Of a stretch of DNA of 64,000 bases, positions 16,078 to 25,354 are shown piece after piece (position 1 is the first letter of the stretch; every line of letters starts with the position of its first letter). A model generated the notes under the pieces. It was given only the letters and a program-made list of their open reading frames with translations, was not told the DNA's origin and did no database searches. The stretch is from Bradyrhizobium sp. (lineage in GTDB: Bacteria > Pseudomonadota > Alphaproteobacteria > Rhizobiales > Xanthobacteraceae), in NCBI RefSeq assembly GCF_022844465.1, contig NZ_JALHLP010000007.1, forward strand, positions 108,041-172,040. Direction: 5' to 3'. A program made the translations under genes and the position numbers.

Positions 16078-16491
16078 ATGCACATGCAGATGCCCTCCAT
16101 CACCGCGGCCTACCTCGCCGTCCTCGCCTTGCTCTACACGGTTCTCGCGGCGCAGGTCGGCAGGCTGCGCCGGGGCAACCGGATAGCTTTCGGCGACAAT
16201 GGAAACCCGGAGCTGCGCAGCGCGATTCGCGCCCACGCCAACTTCATCGAATACGTGCCGATCATCGCGCTGATGGTCGCGATGCTGGAAATGTCAGGTC
16301 TGCCGGCGATGGGGGTGCATCTGTTGATGCTCGCGCTGTTGCTGTCGCGGCTGTTGCATCCGCTCGGCATGTACGCCGCGCCCAATACGCTGCAATTCCG
16401 TATCGGCCGGATCGGCGGCATTGCGATCACGCTGCTCCTGCTGCCCGCCTGCGCCGTGATGATCCTGTGGCGCACGCTGATGGTCATCTAG
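16078..16491 (+). CDS. MAPEG-family membrane protein
   Basis: A 137-residue, four-helix membrane protein. The MAPEG signature region RAHANFIEYVPIIALMVAMLE is at about residues 50-70, with an upstream basic loop GRLRRGNR. MAPEG proteins are glutathione-linked membrane enzymes or relatives in eicosanoid and glutathione metabolism; bacterial copies are mostly unassigned. The ATG at 16078 follows GAGAG; a second ATG at 16084 is equally possible. Two GST-type genes occur elsewhere in the window, but no direct operon link is seen. Confidence 0.82.
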   Translation: MHMQMPSITAAYLAVLALLYTVLAAQVGRLRRGNRIAFGDNGNPELRSAIRAHANFIEYVPIIALMVAMLEMSGLPAMGVHLLMLALLLSRLLHPLGMYAAPNTLQFRIGRIGGIAITLLLLPACAVMILWRTLMVI

Positions 16492-16606
16492 GTTTGAAAA
16501 AACTCCCTGCAAATAAACCATTCCTCATCACCTCGTTTTAATTCCGGCGGTCCAGGGATTGATTGCGCCCGGATCAGCCGCAACCCGATCAGCGGAGAGC
16601 AAGCCC

Positions 16607-17164
16607 ATGAAGGACGTATTCGCCAAACTGGCCGCCGATTTCTTCTCCACCATCCTGTTCGTCGCGGTCTACCTCGCCACCGACAATGTGCTGCTGGCAA
16701 CCGGCGTGGCGATCGCGGGCGCCGTCGGTCAGGTGGTCTACGCGCGCGTCAAGGGCCATCCGCTCGGCTACATGACCTGGGCCAGCCTTGCGCTCGTCAT
16801 CGTGCTTGGTAGCGCGACGCTGCTGACCCACGACCCGCGCTTCGTGCTGGTGAAGCCGGCGATCGGGCATTTTGCGATCGGCGTCATCATGCTCAAGCGC
16901 GGCTGGCTGTTGCGCTATGTGCCGCCGATCGTGACCGAGACCATTCCGGAATACGTCACCTTCGCGGGCTATGCCTGGGCCGCGCTGATGTTCGCGCTCG
17001 GCGCCGGCACCATCGCGGTGGCGCTGACCGGCGACATGAAGCTGTGGACGTTCTATGTGACGGTGGTTCTGGTCGGGGCCAAGGTTGCGGCTTTTGCAAT
17101 TCAATACGTCGCGTTTCGTATTTCGGTCGGCAGCCGGATTCGCGCCGCCGCCCAGCGCGCCTGA
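16607..17164 (+). CDS. YciB/septation protein A-family inner-membrane protein
   Basis: A 185-residue protein from the ATG at 16607, with GGAGAG seven bases upstream. It has about five membrane helices (FFSTILFVAVYLATDNVLLATG, WASLALVIVLGSATLL, FAIGVIMLKRGW, FAGYAWAALMFALGAG, FYVTVVLVGAKVAAFAIQYV) and family-type elements HDPRFVLVKPAIGHF. YciB-type proteins span the inner membrane and affect cell-envelope integrity and division. The family assignment is fairly sure from the conserved D/FxxxKP segment; its cellular role here is not known. Confidence 0.75.
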   Translation: MKDVFAKLAADFFSTILFVAVYLATDNVLLATGVAIAGAVGQVVYARVKGHPLGYMTWASLALVIVLGSATLLTHDPRFVLVKPAIGHFAIGVIMLKRGWLLRYVPPIVTETIPEYVTFAGYAWAALMFALGAGTIAVALTGDMKLWTFYVTVVLVGAKVAAFAIQYVAFRISVGSRIRAAAQRA

Positions 17165-17290
17165 AAAATACGCGGCAAAAAGAGGCTTGAGACACTTGGG
17201 CTTGTGTGGCGAGATGGGTTATACCGCCGCCGGGTTCAGCGGGATCTTGCAAGCCATTCCGGTTTGCAGGGAAATGTCGGGGAGACCAAG

Positions 17291-17587
17291 ATGGCCGTGG
17301 ACGGAAACTGGAACATTACCATGAGCACGCCGATGGGCGAGCGCAAGGCCACGCTCACGGTGAAGAGCGCGGGCGGCACCCTGACGGGTACGCAGGGCGC
17401 CGACGGCAATTCCGGCGAAATCTTCGACGGCACCGTGAATGGCGACGACGTCGCCTGGAAGATCTCCATCACCAACCCGATGCCGCTGACGCTCGCCTTC
17501 ACCGGCAAGGTCTCCGGCGACAGCATGTCCGGCGAAATGGGCATCGGCCCGATGGGCAGCTTCCCGTTCACGGGAATGCGGGCGTAA
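17291..17587 (+). CDS. Small beta-rich protein of unknown function
   Basis: A 98-residue protein from an ATG after GGGGAGACCAAG. Alternating hydrophilic and hydrophobic residues with repeated turns such as GGTLTGTQGADGNSG and FTGKVSGDSMSGEMG suggest an all-beta fold, like small lipocalin- or calycin-type proteins annotated as hypothetical in Bradyrhizobium. No signal peptide is visible, so it is probably cytoplasmic. It opens 127 bp after the YciB-like gene and precedes the convergent fumarase gene. Function unknown. Confidence 0.7.
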   Translation: MAVDGNWNITMSTPMGERKATLTVKSAGGTLTGTQGADGNSGEIFDGTVNGDDVAWKISITNPMPLTLAFTGKVSGDSMSGEMGIGPMGSFPFTGMRA

Positions 17588-17716
17588 CTTCCGGCTCCGA
17601 GCCGTTTCGCGCTCGGCCGTTACGCGCGGGCCGGCCCCGCGCATCGGGCATCTCCGGGAGGTTGATGGCAAGGACGCGCAACGCGCCCTTGCCCGGCCAT
17701 AACGAGGTGGCGGCTC

Positions 17717-19384
17717 TCACCCCAGATTCAGTTCCTTGAAGAAATCGTTGCCCTTGTCGTCGATGATGATGAAGGCCGGGAAGTCCTCGACCTCGATCCG
17801 CCAGATCGCTTCCATGCCGAGCTCGGGATATTCCACCACCTCTACCTTCTTGATGCAGTGCTCGGCGAGGTTGGCCGCCGCGCCGCCGATCGAGCCGAGA
17901 TAGAAGCCGCCGTGCTTCTTGCAGGCCTCGCGCACCGCGGGCGCGCGGTTGCCCTTGGCCACCATCACCATCGAGCCGCCCGCCGCCTGGAACTGGTCGA
18001 CGAATGAGTCCATCCGCCCCGCGGTGGTCGGGCCGAACGCGCCGGAGGCATAGCCGTCGGGGGTCTTGGCGGGGCCGGCGTAATACACCGGGTGGTTCTT
18101 GAAATAGTCCGGCAGCGGCTCGCCCTTCTCCAGCCGCTCGCGCAACTTGGCGTGGGCGGAATCCCGCGCCACGATCATGGTGCCGGTCATCGACACCCGC
18201 GTCTTGATCGGGTGACTGGCAAGGGTGGCGAGAATGTCCTTCATCGGCCGGTTGAGATCGATCCTGACGACCTCGCCACCGAGCGACTGCTCGACCGCCG
18301 GAAGGTACTGCGCCGGGTTGTGCTCGAGCTCTTCGAGAAAGACGCCGTCCTTGGTGATCTTGCCGAGCACCTGGCGGTCGGCCGAACAGGACACGCCGAG
18401 CCCGATCGGCAGCGATGCGCCATGGCGCGGCATCCGGATCACGCGCACGTCGTGGCAGAAATACTTGCCGCCGAACTGGGCGCCGACGCCGAGCGATTGG
18501 GTCATGGCAAGAATCTGCTGCTCCATTTCAAGGTCGCGGAACGCGTTGCCATCCGCCGAACCCTGCGTCGGCAGCGCGTCCAGATAACGCGCGGACGCAA
18601 GCTTCACCGTCTTCATGCAGAGTTCGGCCGAGGTGCCGCCGATCACGATCGCCAGATGATAGGGCGGGCACGCCGCGGTGCCCAGGGTGAGCACCTTTTC
18701 CTTCAGGAACGCCAGCAGGCGATCCCTGGTCAGCACCGAGGGCGTTGCCTGGAACAGAAAGCTCTTGTTGGCGGAGCCGCCGCCCTTGGCCATGAACATG
18801 AACTTGTAGGCCGAGTCTGTTTCTGCAGAGCCGCCCTCGGCATAGATCTCGCATTGCGCCGGCATGTTGTTGGCGGTGTTCTTCTCCTCGTACATCGACA
18901 GCGGCGCCACCTGCGAATAGCGCAGGTTGCGGCGCAGATAGGCGTCGCGCGCGCCTTCCGAGAGCGCCGCCTCGTCGTCGCCGTCGGTGATGACGTTGCA
19001 ACCCTTCTTGCCCATGATGATGGCGGTGCCGGTGTCCTGGCACATCGGCAGCACGCCGCCGGCGGCGATGTTGGCGTTCTTGAGGAAATCGAAAGCGACG
19101 AACTTGTCGTTGTCGCTGGCTTCGTTGTCGTCGAGAATCGCGCGCAACTGTTTCAGATGCCCCGGCCGCAGATAGTGGTTGATGTCGCCGAAGGCGGCTT
19201 CCGACAGCGCCCGCAGCGCCTCGCGCGATACCACCAGCATGTCGCGTCCAAGCACCTTCTCGACCCGCACGCCCTCGGCCGTGATCTTCTTGTAGGGCGT
19301 GGTGTCGGCACCGAGCGGAAACAGCGGCGTGTGCTTGTAGGGCGGTACGGGTTTCGGGTCGGGAAAGGCGGTCGGGGCGTTCAT
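17717..19384 (-). CDS. fumA: Fumarate hydratase, class I (iron-sulfur)
   Basis: A 555-residue protein from the ATG at 19384, the normal length of two-domain class I fumarases; a longer open frame to 19789 is not family-like. It contains [20 protein letters not shown] and [14 protein letters not shown], carrying cysteines that ligate the [4Fe-4S] cluster, and [29 protein letters not shown] in the C-terminal beta domain. It interconverts fumarate and malate in the TCA cycle. Class I enzymes are oxygen-sensitive; many alphaproteobacteria also have class II FumC. It stands alone in the window. The symbol is family-level. Confidence 0.93.
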   Translation of the reverse strand: MNAPTAFPDPKPVPPYKHTPLFPLGADTTPYKKITAEGVRVEKVLGRDMLVVSREALRALSEAAFGDINHYLRPGHLKQLRAILDDNEASDNDKFVAFDFLKNANIAAGGVLPMCQDTGTAIIMGKKGCNVITDGDDEAALSEGARDAYLRRNLRYSQVAPLSMYEEKNTANNMPAQCEIYAEGGSAETDSAYKFMFMAKGGGSANKSFLFQATPSVLTRDRLLAFLKEKVLTLGTAACPPYHLAIVIGGTSAELCMKTVKLASARYLDALPTQGSADGNAFRDLEMEQQILAMTQSLGVGAQFGGKYFCHDVRVIRMPRHGASLPIGLGVSCSADRQVLGKITKDGVFLEELEHNPAQYLPAVEQSLGGEVVRIDLNRPMKDILATLASHPIKTRVSMTGTMIVARDSAHAKLRERLEKGEPLPDYFKNHPVYYAGPAKTPDGYASGAFGPTTAGRMDSFVDQFQAAGGSMVMVAKGNRAPAVREACKKHGGFYLGSIGGAAANLAEHCIKKVEVVEYPELGMEAIWRIEVEDFPAFIIIDDKGNDFFKELNLG

Positions 19385-19606
19385 GGCGGGCTCGCGGGTT
19401 GGAAGGACCGGAAGACGTCCCGGGGGACGCCGGGCCGGCGATAGAGCCGTTCTAAGCCCTTTTCGCCCAAAAGAAAGGGAGCGTTCTTTTCGCGCAACAG
19501 GTCCGTGCCCGAATCGCCGCACCGATCGCCACCGACCAATTGCGCGGCGACCACCCCTTGCAGGAAATCCGCGCGCGGGTTTCAATGGTGCAAAGGGACA
19601 TTCACC

Positions 19607-20083
19607 ATGGATTTGAGACGACGCCTTCGCCGCCCGATCTTGCTTGCCGCATGTCTGGCGCTGCTGGGGGCCATCAGCGCCTCGCCGGCGCACGCCGACC
19701 GCTGTGACGACATCGCCAAGGAGTTGCGAAACCAGATCGACGGCCTCAAGGTCGGCATCAGCACCGGCAAGACGATCTATCTGTCGCATCCGGCCGCCAA
19801 GGAACTGTCGCTCGGCTGCCGTGGCCGCAACTTTTCCAACGAGCTCTACGCCAAGGCCGATCGCAAGCCCAGGCCCGAGTTTTACGCGCTGGTCGCGTCC
19901 GCCGGCGCCATCATCTTTACCATTACAAAGCAGGACGTTGCGACCGGCTCCACCCGTTGCATCAGGCGCATGGGCATCTTGCGCGGTGACAAGGTCACGA
20001 TGCGCTTCCGCCGGCTCAACATGGAATGCACCCGCACCAGGACCGAGGCCTCGATCGCGATCACCCGCGGCAAGGACGAATAG
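19607..20083 (+). CDS. Secreted protein of unknown function
   Basis: A 158-residue protein from the ATG at 19607, with AAGGGAC upstream. It has a signal peptide ([26 protein letters not shown], cleavage near 31). Mature cysteines include DRCDDI, LGCRG, TRCIRR and MECTRT, spaced to allow two disulfides. No catalytic motif or domain is recognised. It is probably periplasmic. Codon use is like its neighbours. The gene is divergent from fumarase across 220 bp; I see no functional link. Confidence 0.7.
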   Translation: MDLRRRLRRPILLAACLALLGAISASPAHADRCDDIAKELRNQIDGLKVGISTGKTIYLSHPAAKELSLGCRGRNFSNELYAKADRKPRPEFYALVASAGAIIFTITKQDVATGSTRCIRRMGILRGDKVTMRFRRLNMECTRTRTEASIAITRGKDE

Positions 20084-20128
20084 TCCGGCCCGATCGCCAC
20101 CGTGGCGTTTTCGGGCAAAAGACTGACC

Positions 20129-20170
20129 GGGACGCAGAAGACTGCTCCCGGGATGCAGAAGACTGCTCCC
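20129..20170. repeat. Tandem 21-bp direct repeat (two copies)
   Basis: GGGACGCAGAAGACTGCTCCC and GGGATGCAGAAGACTGCTCCC follow each other, differing at one base, with a third partial copy (GGATGCAG) after. They lie downstream of the secreted-protein gene in otherwise unremarkable DNA. They encode nothing obvious. Confidence 0.7.
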
Positions 20171-20317
20171 GCGGATGCAGACAATTTTAGCAAACCCGGA
20201 AGCCGCGCGTTGACCACCGGCCGCAATTGACGCTGTTGCGCCGCATTGACCAGGACGAATTCACCAATCATTCGCTCCAGGCCGCCAGAGTCGGAAACAA
20301 CAACAAGGATGTTTCCG

Positions 20318-20503
20318 ATGAATGTATCCCCTGTCAGCGCCCCGGTAGCGACGAATCCGCCTGAACCCGGTCCGCGAAAGCCCCCTGAAAAGACCCCCGA
20401 CGTGCAGAACGGCGCCGCCGCCGACGGCACCCGCACGCCGCAGCCGACGCTGGTAGCGGCCCTGCCGCCGGGCCAGGGAAGGCGGATCGATCAGCTGACC
20501 TGA
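20318..20503 (+). CDS. Putative 61-residue proline-rich peptide
   Basis: A 61-codon frame from the ATG at 20318 with AAGGA seven bases upstream. It is rich in Pro, Thr and Ala (VSAPVATNPPEPGPRKPPEKTPD), probably disordered, and ends PPGQGRRIDQLT. It has no signal and no known motif. The coding status rests on the start signal and reading-frame bias only, so it is tentative. Confidence 0.4.
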   Translation: MNVSPVSAPVATNPPEPGPRKPPEKTPDVQNGAAADGTRTPQPTLVAALPPGQGRRIDQLT

Positions 20504-20590
20504 AGCGCTTCCGCGGCTCCGGTCAAAGCCGCAACTTTGCCAAAGAAACCGCGTTACCGTCCTTGTTGAACGCAAGGATGGTGGACGGAA

Positions 20591-20950
20591 ATGGCCGACA
20601 GCAAGACCTACACCGGGGGCTGCCATTGCGGCCAGGTGCGCTTCGAATGCACCACCGATCTTTCGATGGTCACCGACTGCAACTGCTCGATCTGCACCAA
20701 GAAGGGACTGCACTTCACCTTCCTCGACCCGCAGAGCTTTCAGCTCCGTGCCGGTGGGGAGAACCTGAAGGAATATCTCTTCAACAAGCACGCGATCCAC
20801 CACCAGATCTGCGTCGATTGCGGGGTCGAGGTGTTCGCGCGCGGCAGGAAGCCCGACGGTGCGGAGGTGGTGGCGCTCAACGTGAGCTGTATCGACGGCA
20901 TCGAACTGGCGAAGCTGAGGATGACGGCGGTCGATGGCCGGAACAAGTGA
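20591..20950 (+). CDS. GFA-family (glutathione-dependent formaldehyde-activating-like) protein
   Basis: A 119-residue protein with the family zinc-binding pattern: CHCGQVRFEC near the N-terminus, CNCSICTKKG in the middle and CVDCGVEVF near residue 80. The founder binds formaldehyde and glutathione to make S-hydroxymethylglutathione, but most members have no proven activity. It lies tail to tail with the downstream GST gene, so glutathione chemistry is plausible. Function beyond metal-binding is inference. Confidence 0.88.
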   Translation: MADSKTYTGGCHCGQVRFECTTDLSMVTDCNCSICTKKGLHFTFLDPQSFQLRAGGENLKEYLFNKHAIHHQICVDCGVEVFARGRKPDGAEVVALNVSCIDGIELAKLRMTAVDGRNK

Positions 20951-20956
20951 TGCCGC

Positions 20957-21664
20957 TCACGCGTCCAGTTCCCTGTAGCACCGGAATATCCCCTCCTCGT
21001 TGAATGCGATCCGCCGGTCGCTGGCGAGATAGGCCTTGATGTTCGGCCGCGCCGCAACGCGGTCGCGCAGTTCGACCAGGCCAGGAGTTTTCCGCTCGAA
21101 CCCCTTCATTCGCTTCGGGAACGCGTAGCGCAGCCCGTCGACGATCTGGAACAGCGACAAGTCGACATAGGTCAGGCGGCGGCCGGTGATCCAGCCACCG
21201 CCCTGCGCCGCCAGCAGCGCTTCGAAATAGCCGAGGTACTTCGGCACGCGGGCCTTCCAGAACGCATCGGTACGCTTCCTGGCCGCCGGCTTCTGCTCCT
21301 CATAGTAGAGCGAGGGCCCAAGCGGATGATGGGTGTCGTGAATCTCCAGCACCAGGTCTGCTATCGTGAGCTGCAACTGATGCACCCATAGTCGTCCTGC
21401 TTCTGCCTTCGGGGCCAGCCCGTGGCGCGACCCGAGATAGAGCAGGATGTTGGCGGTTTGCCCGATCACGAGTTTGCCGGCCTTGAGGAACGGCGGCGCG
21501 AACGGCGGGGTTCCCTTCACGGCTTCCATCATTCGCGTCATCCTGGCCAGACCCTGGCTGCTGCGCGCTACGTCGGCGTAGCCGACGCCGGCCTCTTCGA
21601 GCGCAAGGCGGACATATTCGCCGCGTCCCTGGATGTTCGGCCAATAGTAGAGTTCGTAGCGCAT
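20957..21664 (-). CDS. Glutathione S-transferase family protein
   Basis: A 235-residue GST. The N-terminal thioredoxin-like domain starts MRYELYYWPNIQGRGEYVRLALEEAG, with Tyr7/Trp8-type and RGEYVRLAL features of sigma/mu-like members, then PPFAPPFLKAGKLVIGQTANILLYLG (cis-Pro and Gln-Thr glutathione contacts). The C-terminal domain includes RRLTYVDLSLFQIVDGL. The stop is 6 bp from that of the GFA-like gene, convergent. The conjugated substrate is unknown. Confidence 0.88.
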   Translation of the reverse strand: MRYELYYWPNIQGRGEYVRLALEEAGVGYADVARSSQGLARMTRMMEAVKGTPPFAPPFLKAGKLVIGQTANILLYLGSRHGLAPKAEAGRLWVHQLQLTIADLVLEIHDTHHPLGPSLYYEEQKPAARKRTDAFWKARVPKYLGYFEALLAAQGGGWITGRRLTYVDLSLFQIVDGLRYAFPKRMKGFERKTPGLVELRDRVAARPNIKAYLASDRRIAFNEEGIFRCYRELDA

Positions 21665-21869
21665 ATCGACGCCTCCCGCCCCTCGTTGAGCCGGCCTAAC
21701 AAATCACTGCGGATGCGGTCCGTCACCCCGTAACCGGGTCACGGCGCAATGCGCAATTACGGTTCCTCAACGCTATTTCGCGACAGGCGGCACCTTGAAC
21801 AACGTGTCGCTCGCTTCCAACCCCCGGTTAACCGCGGCCCCCTAACTTGCCCCGAAACAAGGTTGGGTC

Positions 21870-23948
21870 ATGTCACAAGCTGCTCCCTATGCATTTGCCT
21901 ACCACCAGATTCTGGTGGCGATCTCGGGTTCGGTGTGCCTGTTTGGAACCTGGGTCGGCATGCGCCACTTCGCCCGGGCGCGCGCCACCCGCGGCTCAAC
22001 GCGCGTCGGCTGGCTGTTCCTGGCCTCGGTCGGCACCGGCGCGGCGTTGTGGGCATCGACCTTCATCTCGATCCTGGCGCTCGATGCGTCTCTCAATTCC
22101 GGTTTCGAGCCGGTCGCAACCGGCGTGGTCCTGCTGGTCGCCATCGTCGCCTGCTTCCTGGGCTTCGAGATCGGCAGCCGTCACTTCACGCTGGCCCCGG
22201 AAGCCGGCGGGCTGGTGATCGGCGCCGGCATTCTCGTCATGCATTTCATCGCCTTCAAGAGCTGGCATATCGAAGGCCGGGTTGAATGGAATAGTTTTGG
22301 CGTCGCCATGACCTTCCTGCTTGGCCTTGGCTTGTCGGCGCTCGCCGTCAACCGCGCCAACAGGCCGGTCACCCGCTGGTGCCGCCATGGCGCCGCGGTG
22401 GTGCTGGCCTTCATGATCTGCGCCATGCACTACGCCCTGACGGCCTCGGCCGCCACGATCGCCGACCCGTCCATGCTGCTTCCAGCGTATGTCATCCCGG
22501 CGCATGTCCTCGGCCTCGCCGTTTTTGGTGCAATACTGCTGGTGATGGGGTCGGGTTTCTCCACCTATGTCATCGACATGAAAATCCGCACCGAATCGGC
22601 GGACCGAATCCATCAACTATCGTTCAACGACAGCATGACCGGTTTGCCGAACCGCATTGCTTTCAACGAACGGCTGGCCTTCGACGCCGCCGACGCGCAT
22701 GAGCGGGCGCAACAACTCGCCGCGTTTTCGATCAATCTCGATGGATTCAAGGTCGTCAACGACATGTTCAACCACAGCACCGGCGACCTGTTGCTGATTG
22801 AGGTCGCCGAGCGGATGCGCCGCAGGCTGGGCCCCGGCGAGTTCCTGGCCCGCCAGGGCGGCGATGAGTTTCTCGGCCTGCAGATGTCAGGCAATCATCC
22901 CCGGGATGCGGAGGCCTTTGCCGAGCGGATCGCGGGGGTCTTCGCCCAACCGTTCCAGGTTGGCGACCAGCAGGTCCGCCTCACCGCCTCGATCGGCTAC
23001 GCGATCTTTCCAGTCGACACGCCGGATCGCGACCAGATGCTCAGCAACGCCAGGCTTGCGATGGACCGCGGCAAGAGCAAGCAGCGCGGCCTGATCTGCC
23101 GTTATCATCAGGAGATGGACGACACCGCGCGTGCCCGCCGCGCGCTGGCCCGCGACCTCCAGTCGGCCGCCGCGCGCGGCGAACTCGAACTGCATTATCA
23201 ACTGCAGGCAACGCTTGCCGACGGAAAAACCTGCGGAGCCGAGGCCTTGATGCGATGGCATCATCCAAAACGCGGCATGATCTCGCCGGCGGAGTTCATC
23301 CCGCTGGCCGAGGAGACCGGCGCCATCGTTGCCATGGGTGAATGGGCGCTACGCACCGCCTGCCGCGACGCCGCCGAAGGCAGGATTCCCGGCACCGTCG
23401 CCGTCAATTTGTCGCCCTTGCAGTTCGGCCGTGACGATCTGGCCGACGTGATCCATGCCATCCTGCTCGAAACCGGGCTGTCGCCCCGCCGCCTCGAGGT
23501 CGAGGTGACGGAATCCACCATCATGTCCGACCAGAGCCGTGGCCTGCACATCCTGCGCAAGCTGAAGGCGATGGGGATCTCGGTGGCGATGGACGATTTC
23601 GGCACCGGCTATTCGTCGCTGGCGACGCTACATGCGTTTCCGTTCGACAAGATCAAGCTCGACCAGTCATTCGTCAAACGGCTGCCGGGCGATGCCGCCG
23701 CGGCTGCCATCGTCCGCACCGTGTTGAAGCTGGGCGAAAGCCTCGGCATGCCGGTGCTGGCCGAGGGCATCGAGACCGCAGCGCAATGGGAATTTCTTCG
23801 GAGCGAGGGCTGCGCCCGGGGACAGGGCTATTTGTTCGCCCGACCCGCAAGTCTTCGGCAACTGCCGGACGCGATCGAGGCCGCCGCCCGCTTCGCAAGC
23901 GATGAGCCGCCCGCCAAGGCATTCGCCCGCGCGCGGGCGGCTACGTGA
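21870..23948 (+). CDS. MHYT-GGDEF-EAL bifunctional cyclic-di-GMP protein
   Basis: A 692-residue membrane protein. The N-terminal 240 residues form a seven-helix MHYT-type sensor (ILVMHFIAF, ICAMHYALTAS), a domain proposed to bind copper and sense gases or redox state. Then a GGDEF domain (about 260-420) with intact ARQGGDEF, and an EAL domain (about 430-690) with AEALMRWHHP, DDFGTGYSSL and LDQSFVKRL. Both catalytic cores look complete, so it could both make and degrade c-di-GMP. It stands alone about 4 kb before the flagellar operons; a role in motility-to-biofilm switching is inferred. Confidence 0.93.
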   Translation: MSQAAPYAFAYHQILVAISGSVCLFGTWVGMRHFARARATRGSTRVGWLFLASVGTGAALWASTFISILALDASLNSGFEPVATGVVLLVAIVACFLGFEIGSRHFTLAPEAGGLVIGAGILVMHFIAFKSWHIEGRVEWNSFGVAMTFLLGLGLSALAVNRANRPVTRWCRHGAAVVLAFMICAMHYALTASAATIADPSMLLPAYVIPAHVLGLAVFGAILLVMGSGFSTYVIDMKIRTESADRIHQLSFNDSMTGLPNRIAFNERLAFDAADAHERAQQLAAFSINLDGFKVVNDMFNHSTGDLLLIEVAERMRRRLGPGEFLARQGGDEFLGLQMSGNHPRDAEAFAERIAGVFAQPFQVGDQQVRLTASIGYAIFPVDTPDRDQMLSNARLAMDRGKSKQRGLICRYHQEMDDTARARRALARDLQSAAARGELELHYQLQATLADGKTCGAEALMRWHHPKRGMISPAEFIPLAEETGAIVAMGEWALRTACRDAAEGRIPGTVAVNLSPLQFGRDDLADVIHAILLETGLSPRRLEVEVTESTIMSDQSRGLHILRKLKAMGISVAMDDFGTGYSSLATLHAFPFDKIKLDQSFVKRLPGDAAAAAIVRTVLKLGESLGMPVLAEGIETAAQWEFLRSEGCARGQGYLFARPASLRQLPDAIEAAARFASDEPPAKAFARARAAT

Positions 23949-23995
23949 TCAGGCATCGCAACGCTCGGGCCCGGCGGCAACGACACGCGCCCTAG

Positions 23996-24033
23996 AAAAA
24001 AGGCGCCGCGGAGTTAACCGCAGCGCCTTCTTT
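23996..24033. terminator. Bidirectional intrinsic terminator
   Basis: AAGGCGCCGCGG, loop AGTTAA, then CCGCAGCGCCTT, with CTTT after it on the plus strand and a run of six T on the minus strand. It lies between the convergent GGDEF/EAL and Tim44-like genes and probably ends both transcripts. Confidence 0.75.
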
Positions 24034-24049
24034 ATCTAGTCCAGCTCGG

Positions 24050-25096
24050 TCAGCTTGTCTGCTGGATGGCCGACAGTTCCCAGTCGCCGCCGCGGCGCCG
24101 GGCGAAGGTCCAGACTTCGGTGGCTTCGGTCGGCGTTTCGCTGCCTGCGATCAGGCGGCCGGTGGTGCGCTCCACGGTCTTGTCGACCAGCGAGAACCGC
24201 ATCGCCACGCTGGCATAGTCGGTCTCGCCTTCGCGCCAGGCTTCAGCAAGGTCACCCTGCAGCAGCTTGACGTCGCTGACCTTGTTGAGGTCGTTGCGCG
24301 CCTTGTTCTCCTCGAGGTCCTTGGAGAAATACGACACCATCTCCGGCGTCGCCAAAGTATGCAGCTTCTCGACGTCCTCGTTGGACCACGCGGCCTGAAC
24401 CTCGCCGAGCAGCCGTTCGAACGCTTCATAGTCTTCCGGCTGGATTTCCAGCGGCGCGCTGCCAGATCCCAGCCCAAAGCCCATGCCGGAGCGGAAACTG
24501 GTCGGTCCACCGGGGCCTTCGGTCGGTCCTGCGGCGGCCGGCCCGGTAGCGCCAGGTCCGGTAGCGCCAAGTCCTGTAGCGCCAGGTCCTGCCGCGCCAG
24601 GTCCTGCGGCATAGGCCGAGGCGGTTGCCGCGTGGCGGCGCTGCCACCACGACATCGCCAGCCGCACCACGATGATGACCAGGCCGACCTGAAGCAGCAG
24701 GCCGATGATCGAGGACAAGCTGCCGAGGCCGGAGAACAGTCCCCCGCCGAACAGCATGCCGAGCAGGCCGGCGCCGAGGAAGCCCGCGGCGAGGCCGCCG
24801 AGCATGCCCATGCCCGGCCGGTTGAAGAACCCGCCCTTGGCTGCGCCGGCGGCGGCCGGTGCGCCCACGGCGGGAGCGCCGGGTTGGGCAAAGGTTCGGT
24901 TCATGGGTTGGGCAGCGCCCGGAGCGGTGGTCGTGCTCGGGGGCGCCGAATAGGTCTTCGATCCCCGCGAACCGGAGCTGCTCTTGCCGCCGACGCGGGC
25001 GTCAGCCGCCGATATCGTGAGCGACAACGGGAGCGCCACCGACATGACGATCGCGATGGTCCGGACAATTCCGCGCGCAGTGTGCGAGAAACTCAT
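24050..25096 (-). CDS. Tim44-like domain protein, membrane-anchored
   Basis: A 348-residue protein from the ATG at 25096 with GAGGA upstream. It has a signal or anchor (IVRTIAIVMSVALPLSLTISAADA), a Gly/Ser-rich segment, hydrophobic glycine-rich helices (GMLGGLAAGFLGAGLLGMLFGGGLF and IGLLLQVGLVIIVVRLAMSWW), a Gly-Ala-Pro repeat at about 163-195, and a C-terminal Tim44-like domain (EDYEAFERLLGEVQAAWSNEDVEKLHTLATPEMVSYF...). This is the common alphaproteobacterial form. Tim44 in mitochondria assists import; bacterial members have no settled role. The Gly-Ala-Pro linker is encoded by a 15-bp tandem repeat. Confidence 0.85.
   Translation of the reverse strand: MSFSHTARGIVRTIAIVMSVALPLSLTISAADARVGGKSSSGSRGSKTYSAPPSTTTAPGAAQPMNRTFAQPGAPAVGAPAAAGAAKGGFFNRPGMGMLGGLAAGFLGAGLLGMLFGGGLFSGLGSLSSIIGLLLQVGLVIIVVRLAMSWWQRRHAATASAYAAGPGAAGPGATGLGATGPGATGPAAAGPTEGPGGPTSFRSGMGFGLGSGSAPLEIQPEDYEAFERLLGEVQAAWSNEDVEKLHTLATPEMVSYFSKDLEENKARNDLNKVSDVKLLQGDLAEAWREGETDYASVAMRFSLVDKTVERTTGRLIAGSETPTEATEVWTFARRRGGDWELSAIQQTS
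24545..24604. repeat. Four tandem 15-bp repeats inside the Tim44-like gene
   Basis: Four near-identical 15-bp units of the pattern GGTAGCGCCAGGTCC (24545-24559, 24560-24574, 24575-24589, 24590-24604), two or three differences each. On the coding strand each unit adds five residues (GPGAT-like), so copy-number change would lengthen or shorten the linker in frame. Confidence 0.85.
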
Positions 25097-25354
25097 GTGT
25101 TTTTCCTCAATCCCCGGCATTGGGGAAACTCCCCCTAAGATGGGCAGGGCTGCCTAAAAGTGAAGCCATTATCGGACCTGGTGGCTGCGGCCCTCGGTCG
25201 CGGGCATGTGACGATCTGGAAGATTCTCGAGCCAGCGGGAGGCCGGTTCGCCGGCAGAACCAAGGCTGTAGCGATCGTTTCAATTCAACGAAATCGGAAG
25301 CTGCCATGAACCCCGCTTTTGGGCGTGACCGGCGACCTGCCCTTGCAGCGGCCG

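Noticed and set aside
18092..19444. 450-codon open frame opposite fumarase
   Set aside because: Shadow of the class I fumarase gene.
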